From Gammaproteobacteria bacterium (lineage in GTDB: Bacteria > Pseudomonadota > Gammaproteobacteria > UBA6429 > Thiohalophilaceae): 33,102 bases of DNA. The stretch is from the NCBI GenBank assembly GCA_030148325.1, contig JASBTR010000072.1, positions 1 through 33,102 on the forward strand, given 5' to 3'. This document shows, in pieces, positions 27,201 through 33,102 of the stretch. Position numbers and translations under genes: made by a program. Position 1 is the stretch's first letter. Every line of letters begins with the position of its first letter. The notes beneath the pieces were generated by a model. It made no database searches. It worked only from the letters and a program-made list of their open reading frames with translations, and had not been told where the DNA came from.

Positions 27201-30200
27201 GGGAACAGGATATCGGTTTTGATATCGGCCTGCCGGCGCTGGGTCTGGATCTGGATGCCGGTGTGGAACTGGGTATTGAATGGGCGATGGACTTCGGTTT
27301 TGGTCTGGATCAAACCGACGGCTTCTATTTTGTAACTGAAAACGCAAACGAACTGGAGATTATTACTTCCGCCGTATTAACCGATGGCAGTGGCGGCCCG
27401 GCCAGCGCTACCGGTACGCTGGGTTTCCTTCAGCTGCAGGCGGAGGACGCCTTTGATCCGGCAAGCGATCCTGTTGATAACATTGAATACAGCCACCTTG
27501 CTTTGGTCTTTGGTGTTGAACTTGACGATCCCAATTCCGATGGTCGCCTGACTTTTGGTGAGATAGTTTCACCCGCTACTGGCTTTAGCGATATTGTCAG
27601 CGCCAATGCTAATGGTCATGCAGTTGGTGAACTCGATGTCAATGTCAGCTTTGCCGGTCTGGAAGATATGCTTTCCGCTGTCGACGGCCTGAGCGGTCTG
27701 GGCGCACTGCTGCCCGAGATCAACTTCGACCTGGCGATGGACTGGTCTTTCCTTAATTCTGACACCGCTGCCGGCAGCGGCAGCTTTGGTGCTTCGCCTG
27801 ACGTAGCGTTTAATAATATCGAACTGGATCTGGGTTCCTTCATCAGTGATTTTGCCGGTCCCTTCCTTGAACAGATCGGTGATGTTCTGGAACCCCTGGA
27901 CTGGTTGATTGGCCCGGATGGCATGCTCAACAAACGCCTGCCGGTGATTTCCGATCTGTCGGGCTATACCGTGACCCTGGCATCACTGGCGGAGATGTAT
28001 GATCCCAGTGCAAGGATTACGCCCTTCCTGAATTCAGTCCAGCAGATTTACAACCTGATTGATATGGTGGAAAACGCAGTAGCGGATGCCAATGGTGACA
28101 GTCTTATCCTGAATTTTGGCAACATGGATCTCACCGAACTTTCCGGCGGCGATCTGCGTGGTCAGTCCAGCCTATCCGGTCTCACTGCACCATCAAGGCC
28201 GGATATTGATCTAGACAGCATTGGCGGTAATGGCGATGCAAAAGAGTTCGCGAAAACCGTAAGCAGTGAAACGACTGTCGGAGAAGGCAGTGTGAACTTT
28301 GCCATTCTTAAACCGGTTAATATTTTTGGCCTGTTGCTGGGCAAGGAAGATGTGAATCTTGTTACTTATGATCTGCCGAAACTGGAATTCAATTTCGACT
28401 ATCGTCAGTCCTTCCCGGTCTTCGGTCCCTTAAGCGCAACCCTGCGCGGCGCGTTTAACGCCGGAGTAGATCTGGCGATCGGCTATGACACTCTGGGTCT
28501 GTCTCGTTTCCTCAAGACCGACAATCCGGGCGAACTCATCAATGGCTTCTTTGTCAGTGATATTGACTTCGGAACGGGTGAAGATGTGGTCGAAGCCTGG
28601 TTGCGCGGTTCGATTGCCGCCGGCGCTTCCCTGGATCTGGTGCTTGCCGAAGCGGGGGTCGAAGGTGGCATCAGCACCGGTATCGATTTCAACCTCAGCG
28701 ATCTCAATAACGATGGCAAGGTGCGCTTCAGTGAGATGGGCGCCAACCTGGAATACAATGACTCCAATCCATTAGCCGTGTTTGACATCAGCGGCACTAT
28801 CGACTGGTTCTTCCGTGCCTTTGTCGAAGTGGATCTGCTCTTCTTCCAGTTTGAAGACAGTATGAATCTGGGCAGCGGCAATATCTATTCTTTCGATATT
28901 CCGTTTGATCGCCTGCCGGTGCTGGCGCAGGATATAGGTAATGATTTAATTATCAATATTGGCAAGAATGCGGAAGCCAGATTACAGGGCAATGCATCAG
29001 ACGGCGATGAAACAATTACAGTCAGGTTTGACGATAATGATAACGCCAATGCCGGGGATGATGAATACATTGTCAGCTACCTGGAGTCCGGTGTTCTGTA
29101 TGAAGACAGCTTCAGTGCCGTGGGTATCGAGAAATTACTGATTTATGGCGGCGCGGGGAATGACAGCATTACCATCGATGAGAGCGTAACGATTGCCACG
29201 GAAATTTATGGCGGCAGTGGCGATGACAGCATTATCGGCGGCAGTGGCGATAACCTGATCTTCGGTGGCGAGGGGCAGGATCGAATTTACGCCCGCGGCG
29301 GTAACGATGAGCTTTATGGCGGTGAAGGCGGCGATATTATTGAGGGCGGTGCGGGGAATGATGTGCTTTATGGCGGTGCGGGCAACGATACCCTGCGCGG
29401 CTTTGCCGGCGACGACGCCCTGTATGGCGGCCTGGGCAATGACACACTTGAAGGCGGTGTTGACAATGATACCTATTACTTCGCCAATGACTTCGGCAAC
29501 GACACGGTAGAAGACACCGGCAGCAATCTGAATCGTGCGGCAGGACAGGCAGGTGATACCTGGGACTTCACGGCCGTGACCACTGACATCACTTTCAACT
29601 TTGGTTCGGCGGGCTATCTCGACAGCGATGTGGTCAAGGCTGTCAACCTGAGCAATTCGGTCACAGAAAACGTGTCACAGCAGTTTGCGGTTGAAACCGT
29701 CCTCGGCGGCAGCGGTGCAGGCGGAACCGGTTCAGATACCTTCAATATCTATCGCACTGCGGATTATGGCAGCGCGGCGGGACCGGATGTCCTGTTGCTG
29801 GATGGGCAGGCCGGTTCGGATACCTATATCAGCTACTTCAAACCCGCCTGGGTTCCCATTTCTATCCCGATGGATGTCAGCATTCGCGATCAGGGCAACC
29901 TCTGGGATACAGACAGGGCCGTTGCCTTCGGTTCAAACAGCGCGGATCTCATGGAAGTAAATACACTTAGCGTGGATTCCTACAAGCCATTCAGTATTAG
30001 CTCGGAGGTTGATGCCAGCACGGTTACCCCTCCGGTAGCCGATCTTACCGGGGCTGAGAAACAAAGCTTTGGCTATGGCGCCTATGGGTCGGATTCCGGT
30101 CTGGAATCGCTGGAAGTGATTGCCAAACGGGGCAACGATACTATCTTCGTTGAAAGTACGCCGGATTATCTGGCTGCCTCGGTCAGGGGCAACGAAGGTG

Positions 30201-32566
30201 AGGATGTGATCACTGTCGGCCGTTCCACTATTGCAGGCGACGGCTTGCTGGATAATATCGATGGCAATGAGATTACCGGTGCGCTGGTGATTCGTGGCGA
30301 TGAAGACAGTGATACTTTAATCATCGATGACAGCCGTGATAACACGGATAACCTCGATGGTGTGCTCACAGATGAATATATCTCGGGTATGGGCATGACT
30401 GTTGGTATCGACTACGGCACGGTGGAAACACTGGGCCTGGCCATGGGCAGTGGCAATGATATGTTCACCGTTGCCGGGAGTATAGGTGGTGCAACTTATC
30501 TTACTGGCAATGGCGGCGATGATGTAATTAACATTCAGAGCGCCAACGGTATTCTGCAGGCGCGTGGCGGCAGCGGCAACGACAGCATTACGCTACAGAA
30601 TAACAATAGCGGCAGCGCGGTCAGCCTGTTTGGTGAAAGCGGGAATGATGTTCTCAACGTCCAGCGCATGATTGAACCGGTCACAGTGCGTGGTGGTGAT
30701 AATAATGACGTTATCAATGTCGGCAGTGCTGCGCCTGACCGCAACGGAACAGTCAATTTTATTTCTGACCTGCTGCATGTGGACGGCGAAGCCGGCAGCG
30801 ATATTCTCAATCTTGATGACACCGCTGAGACGGAAGACGATGCACTGCGCGTGACTTCGACCCTGCTTACCGGTCTGGGCATGAGTGACGGCGTTCGCTA
30901 TGCCAACATGGAGTTCATCAATATCGCTACCGGCAGTGGCAGTGATAATGTTGATGTAGAAAGCACCGCATTCGGTTCACTGACCACTATTTCTACTTTC
31001 GATGGTGATGCGACCATCAATGTATCTTCCGATGCGCCGACCAACAACGGCAATCTCGATGGCATCGAAGGTGAATTGACTCTGCTCATGGGCAGTGGCA
31101 TCAATGAACTAAATATCAGTGACCTGGGTTCAACGGTTGCCGATAATAACATTCTAATCACTGAAAATCGTATTACCGGTCTGGCCCCGGCGGCGATTAA
31201 TTATTTCACCAGCGGTCGTTATGACAGAGGCGTGAATATCTGGTTTGGCGAAGGCAGTGATACGGCAACCGTGGCCAGCACGCATGGTGACAGCGTTACA
31301 ACGATCTGGGCGAATGAGGGTGATGATCAGCTTACTACTGTCGATGCGGATAGCAGTGCCGATGATGGTCTGCTGGTCGTATTGGGTGAAGGCGGCAGTG
31401 ACACGCTCGATGCCAGTGGCTGGAACTCACGCACGATTATGCTGGGCGACTATGGCGAGATTAACTACGATACCGGAAAGAATACAGACATGCCGGCAAG
31501 CATTGCTTCAGTACGTTTTGAGGAAGGTGCTGATGATATTCTGATGGGCAGCAGCGCCAGTGACTGGCTGTTCGGTGGCGTGGGCAATGATCAGATATTC
31601 GGTGGCCGTGGTGACGACATACTCTTTGGTGACGGCGGCAAGGTGTCTGTCAGCGATGGTCGGATTATTGCGGAAACCACCGGCTTCTTTATCGGTGGTG
31701 TGGACTTTATCGATGGTGGGCGTGGCGATGACTGGATGCTGGGCGGTGCGGAAGGCGATCTGTTCGTGGGCAATCTTGCCGATGATATTATTATCGGCGA
31801 CTATGCCCGTATCACGGTGGAGAATAATAAGGGCCTGAGTGTAGTTCGTCTGGGTCAGGACAAACTGGATTTTATTGCCAGCACGCTGTTTACGCTTTAT
31901 ACACCGGATGTCCTGCTCTTTGGTCCGGCGGCTATTGGCGGTATCATTCCCAGCGGTAGCGCTGCGACGGCTTATGAGCCGGTTTATAACACGATTTCAG
32001 AGCCGGTTGGCAGTCGTGGTCAGGAGATTGAGCCGGAACCTGAACCTGCGCCTGAGCCGGAAAAAACGGCAGAAGAACTGGCCTTCGAAAAGGCGCTGAT
32101 CACTAACCCGCCTGCGGCGGGTGATAATGCCGATATTAAACCGGCAGCGCCTGAAGTTAAAACTGAAATACCAAAAGTTGAGGAAGAAAAGGTTGACTGC
32201 ATCCGGATCAAAGGTGAGCGGCTGGGAGTTTCTGAACTCTGGAGCCAGTTGCTTGAGGCGGACAGTTTTAATGAAGCTGTGGGCGTAGCCAGCGATATGA
32301 TTGATGTCATTATTACCGGTGAATCCAAGAAACTGCCGGACAAAGTCGATTGCAGGCCGGTGAATGAGGGTGATCACGGTGCGGATGATAACAGCAGCGG
32401 GGATCACAGCGCGTTGGAAATGCCGGTGCTGGCTCTAAGTGGTTTGCTGGGTATGCAGGCCTATACAAAAACAAAACAAAGCGCCGATAACAGGGTACAG
32501 TTTAATCGCAACGCCTTTGAGCGGCTGGAACGTGAAAGCCAGGCACGGCGTTATTCAAGCTGGTAG
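21296..32566 (+). CDS. Giant LEPRxLL / DUF4347 / RTX surface or secreted protein (3756 aa)
   Basis: The motif LEPRILLSA at residues 29-37 is the LEPRxLL signature of large secreted bacterial proteins. An acidic, low-complexity linker follows, then a DUF4347 domain at about 241-381 (VHVLSHGAAG, DVLLYGCDVADG). RTX-type GGxGxD repeats occur in three blocks: about 527-574, 2618-2732 and 3412-3508. Between them lie degenerate repeated modules, each a helical part (such as LDEWLLQLAK and IPLTDGVTIGETL) plus a beta part, and several EF-hand-like loops (2469-2480 DLNNDGKVRFSE; 2078-2089 DPNSDGRLTFGE; 1934-1945). Two tandem units at about 1125-1350 (LSDTANFSVAL, LSDTAIFTLVV) recall flagellin hook-insertion domains. 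The C-terminus has a Pro/Glu-rich linker, then a hydrophobic stretch (LEMPVLALSGLLGMQAY) and a basic tail. No Cys-rich or enzyme domain is seen. The ggggaag before ATG supports the start. It probably folds on Ca2+ outside the cell as an adhesin or matrix protein. Confidence 0.9.
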   Translation: MFKYMKKPAYKQDNAETVSTGSGILLEPLEPRILLSAEIAIPPQDLAQDLLLADSQNAATDADDGIVFDPPLMGDQPDVDAALVSADVAAVDGSANSEDVIVPSDDVVVNEQAADGEENNAPADNATDVSTDSTPAPETETIHLAPLPAEALYEFNQQVGLQLIFVDPSVPEFNTLLATLPLAEKDDASLAVATADSNTALENNSVSNSGISEYSYIDLAAADVNAIEAPVISDSESDSRTLQVFVLDSSRDGLTQITDVLAQYDNVAGVHVLSHGAAGYLRLGNAGINNSNLNSYQSQLREWGSSLTEQADVLLYGCDVADGESGVDFIQRISELSGADVTASSDNTGGAIAGGDWVLENSTGLIEAPNLFADATDYNYLLDTVTVSGTTAVDNFVLTANQISDGGTDTAFADGDDIVINADAADDVVSVLDLASALSLTVNGEGADTLDLSSLGADLTVTVQTNGDIVVSDGVDSLIVSGIENLIGGSGVTTLDYSLWTDAVSVDLQAGTATGFTSISNINNVIGGSGNDSLVGDAGDNLLFGNAGNDQITGNAGNDTLRGGAGDDSYFFADGWGEDTLTDTEGANTPDFDAVTGTLTLSNNAGSIAIGDGINTVTLNLGASDAIANAVLDISSWQTALEDGMQQLTDWAGALGGYGEMANALPTLSLTLDQVLDAQNSIAQLQQRLADYFASLSAAEVPTSEGLLNYLAGLDVSDVQDNPDLGGLNASIAPGMTLDIVIGATGNPELKFNFNYSAERSTTFDINLGREAAELGVQLDAAATFDLSAQMNLDAALSLAIDDTNNANFFLDVNQFDVNAGINATDMNFGVDIGFLEAGVRGGSIQLDAGLDLGFNDIDGDGANRLNINELSGDIDSLVNLTRQAGNGLTVSLPVSVYSDTAQSQIWDTFAGQTIGVTATDVFNGESPDITLSNDIRDFNNLSAEEMLGMLNQLDEWLLQLAKSEVLDLEIPLTDGVTIGETLDFAQAFRDDVLRQLAQYDEQGFIERDAGGNPIIHFDSVQTLSEKLTEVLAAYTAAGFEVLADYDVASQDLSFRLDWSRDFVDSSTAVDFDVDLGSFGGIQSASELGLSASADLGFSFGVNLAPNEELHIAPPLFAPDLPANGVLSDTANFSVALYEDSASGEILLSIINVAVVADATNTSIDDLVDDVQEALNIALQAQGFVDGDIVAEYTGNRIALTALPASTTIDNGDGTSSAQTLERRVEVNTVTGNTAYSELGLMISPTPLDGILSDTAIFTLVVDEIDYVISVAADASNSSVDDLLDDINVALASAVGSDGSSLPVGVEAYRAMNSNMIVFKVAADAGVARFAMKDINTVSADELGFDFTGADGVADNEPVARGRATEFFIEDASFSGNLSFDASNIEGRANLGFLAINMDDSAGSITASASLDLYDIENDSSRITLDRLLEKMADGDIANQTGGIVDAGITGNVDIDLTVTPETGIGMDGLAAATVSLDLDIVDWLANAPVMNDSSDDYAIQVSFDGPDIGEYLKFENIGFTDVISGLNQAVDYLRDLEDEGGTGGLVEALDKDLPVINRSTSDLLTMADQFATLVDDLEADPAGSVQATETLIKDYLGLDSDSDLVELVLDTTAAGTAALRIDLNYTRTQDMDVPMELSLDRLASLAGFGGFNDKFGNFIGVSSSGDLGLEVEGGFNLSMGLDLSGVNATTSPTAFMYGGSDGTGLSFDVRAVGNDLEFTAQTGPFGISVIGGDVSLGSGIEVFLENAEYDFGALNAGELSIDITNGGLAQAADISLPVYFPSISSPVGGEGNNIMAITVDDIADFFDGVTGSVSIDAPDFTNLQPLTLFGMLSNPAILVDGLDALLGTLQDGLNSEVLNVNLPFLGDALSPAAQFIEGFREDTLAYLSTVLKQSGADDPDVLVQETLFNIFAAEADGAVKLFDEFGGLGLLQDRDGDGIDLDDIEVSGFGLTDTFGQFDFTLGDSYIWEQDIGFDIGLPALGLDLDAGVELGIEWAMDFGFGLDQTDGFYFVTENANELEIITSAVLTDGSGGPASATGTLGFLQLQAEDAFDPASDPVDNIEYSHLALVFGVELDDPNSDGRLTFGEIVSPATGFSDIVSANANGHAVGELDVNVSFAGLEDMLSAVDGLSGLGALLPEINFDLAMDWSFLNSDTAAGSGSFGASPDVAFNNIELDLGSFISDFAGPFLEQIGDVLEPLDWLIGPDGMLNKRLPVISDLSGYTVTLASLAEMYDPSARITPFLNSVQQIYNLIDMVENAVADANGDSLILNFGNMDLTELSGGDLRGQSSLSGLTAPSRPDIDLDSIGGNGDAKEFAKTVSSETTVGEGSVNFAILKPVNIFGLLLGKEDVNLVTYDLPKLEFNFDYRQSFPVFGPLSATLRGAFNAGVDLAIGYDTLGLSRFLKTDNPGELINGFFVSDIDFGTGEDVVEAWLRGSIAAGASLDLVLAEAGVEGGISTGIDFNLSDLNNDGKVRFSEMGANLEYNDSNPLAVFDISGTIDWFFRAFVEVDLLFFQFEDSMNLGSGNIYSFDIPFDRLPVLAQDIGNDLIINIGKNAEARLQGNASDGDETITVRFDDNDNANAGDDEYIVSYLESGVLYEDSFSAVGIEKLLIYGGAGNDSITIDESVTIATEIYGGSGDDSIIGGSGDNLIFGGEGQDRIYARGGNDELYGGEGGDIIEGGAGNDVLYGGAGNDTLRGFAGDDALYGGLGNDTLEGGVDNDTYYFANDFGNDTVEDTGSNLNRAAGQAGDTWDFTAVTTDITFNFGSAGYLDSDVVKAVNLSNSVTENVSQQFAVETVLGGSGAGGTGSDTFNIYRTADYGSAAGPDVLLLDGQAGSDTYISYFKPAWVPISIPMDVSIRDQGNLWDTDRAVAFGSNSADLMEVNTLSVDSYKPFSISSEVDASTVTPPVADLTGAEKQSFGYGAYGSDSGLESLEVIAKRGNDTIFVESTPDYLAASVRGNEGEDVITVGRSTIAGDGLLDNIDGNEITGALVIRGDEDSDTLIIDDSRDNTDNLDGVLTDEYISGMGMTVGIDYGTVETLGLAMGSGNDMFTVAGSIGGATYLTGNGGDDVINIQSANGILQARGGSGNDSITLQNNNSGSAVSLFGESGNDVLNVQRMIEPVTVRGGDNNDVINVGSAAPDRNGTVNFISDLLHVDGEAGSDILNLDDTAETEDDALRVTSTLLTGLGMSDGVRYANMEFINIATGSGSDNVDVESTAFGSLTTISTFDGDATINVSSDAPTNNGNLDGIEGELTLLMGSGINELNISDLGSTVADNNILITENRITGLAPAAINYFTSGRYDRGVNIWFGEGSDTATVASTHGDSVTTIWANEGDDQLTTVDADSSADDGLLVVLGEGGSDTLDASGWNSRTIMLGDYGEINYDTGKNTDMPASIASVRFEEGADDILMGSSASDWLFGGVGNDQIFGGRGDDILFGDGGKVSVSDGRIIAETTGFFIGGVDFIDGGRGDDWMLGGAEGDLFVGNLADDIIIGDYARITVENNKGLSVVRLGQDKLDFIASTLFTLYTPDVLLFGPAAIGGIIPSGSAATAYEPVYNTISEPVGSRGQEIEPEPEPAPEPEKTAEELAFEKALITNPPAAGDNADIKPAAPEVKTEIPKVEEEKVDCIRIKGERLGVSELWSQLLEADSFNEAVGVASDMIDVIITGESKKLPDKVDCRPVNEGDHGADDNSSGDHSALEMPVLALSGLLGMQAYTKTKQSADNRVQFNRNAFERLERESQARRYSSW

Positions 32567-32610
32567 GTGTCTGCATTTACCAGATCATATAATTGTAAGA
32601 GGAATTTATC

Positions 32611-32913
32611 GTGGCTGAAGCCAATAACAAGAAAACTGAAGATCAGGCTACCCGGATTCGCTGGGATGACAGCAATATGCGCAGCACCTATGCCAATGTC
32701 TGTAACGTTGCCAGCACTCGCGAGGAAGTCACCCTGCTGTTTGGCACCAACCAGAGCTGGCATACCGGGCAGAAGGAACTGACCGTTGGTCTATCCGATC
32801 GAATCATTCTCAATCCCTATGCCGCCAAGCGCCTGTCGATCCTGCTTAATAACGTGGTGGGCGAATATGAATCCCGCTTTGGCGAAATTGGCCTCGATGG
32901 TGAGAAAAAATAA
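32611..32913 (+). CDS. DUF3467 small protein
   Basis: A 100-residue soluble protein with the DUF3467 pattern: IRWDDSNMRSTYANVCNV, EVTLLFGTNQSW and LSDRIILNPYAAKRLSILL. The family's function is not known to me. The GTG start at 32611 has AGAGGA about 8 nt upstream. It begins 44 bp after the giant RTX gene, so it is likely the last gene of the tolC operon. A role in assembly or handling of the giant protein is inferred from position only. Confidence 0.82.
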   Translation: MAEANNKKTEDQATRIRWDDSNMRSTYANVCNVASTREEVTLLFGTNQSWHTGQKELTVGLSDRIILNPYAAKRLSILLNNVVGEYESRFGEIGLDGEKK

Positions 32914-32962
32914 GTAGCTGCCCCCGTTGTATCAGCCCGCATGGCCTGCTATGGATGATGAG

Positions 32963-33040
32963 CTAAATAACTGTTCCAAAAGGGTGTCCAGATATTATAA
33001 AGTAGGATGTGCTGAGTGAAACGAAGCGCATCATTTCAGG
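32963..33040. repeat. Dispersed repeat, second copy of the 1012-1067 block
   Basis: It starts with ctaaataactgttccaaa (32963-32980), one base different from the element A end. It then carries tccagatat, gtaggatgtgctgag and gaagcgcatc as at 1012-1067. It is joined directly to another element A copy at 33041. Confidence 0.7.
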
Positions 33041-33102
33041 CTAAATAGCTGTTCCAAATACCAGATCACTTGTGAATTTCCACGTTCGTGGTGAGCTTGT
33101 CG
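33041..33102. mobile_element. MITE-like element A, copy running off the window
   Basis: From 33041 the sequence begins ctaaatagctgttccaaata, then ccagatcacttgtgaatttc, matching the reverse complement of the right end of the 1180-1400 element for 56 bp before diverging. Its other end is beyond the window. Confidence 0.7.

Overview
This window looks like a chromosomal piece of a gammaproteobacterium, probably environmental and of unresolved order. The signs are a DsrC/TusE-family protein, a LapD/LapG pair, a TolC-type exporter beside a giant RTX protein, and many dispersed palindromic intergenic repeats of a kind common in gammaproteobacterial genomes. I see no rRNA, tRNA or CRISPR array. Most genes use mid-GC codons. 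Two stretches (about 3,000-7,850 and 8,420-9,950) are visibly A/T-rich and look acquired.

Layout. 1-900: a small membrane protein and a DsrC-like protein without its C-terminal cysteines. 900-1,433: repeat-rich spacer ending in a 221-bp MITE-like element. 1,434-2,636: an APC-like permease. 3,094-7,838: an A/T-rich cassette of four tightly packed genes: PvuII-like N4-cytosine DNA methyltransferase, phosphoribosyltransferase-like protein, ORC/CDC6-like P-loop ATPase, and a two-lobed Rossmann/CARF-like protein. It looks like a defence (conflict) system and is the best candidate here for something undescribed. 8,446-9,954: a polytopic GT-C-like membrane protein. 10,177-13,775: a MocR regulator divergent from a class IV aminotransferase gene that overlaps argC. 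13,776-14,350: a second MITE-like element and a gene remnant.

14,351-32,913 appears to be one surface-protein locus. LapG-type periplasmic protease, LapD-type degenerate GGDEF/EAL c-di-GMP receptor and a hybrid histidine kinase form one likely operon. A NarL/FixJ response regulator converges on it. TolC, a 3,756-residue LEPRxLL/DUF4347/RTX protein and a DUF3467 protein form a second likely operon. The expected logic is that TolC, with an ABC transporter and membrane-fusion protein encoded elsewhere, exports the giant protein, while LapD/LapG control surface retention of a large adhesin according to c-di-GMP. The giant protein has no LapG-type site near its N-terminus, so whether it is the LapG substrate is open.

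The window closes in the same dispersed repeats seen at 1,012-1,400, so related repeat blocks bracket about 31 kb.
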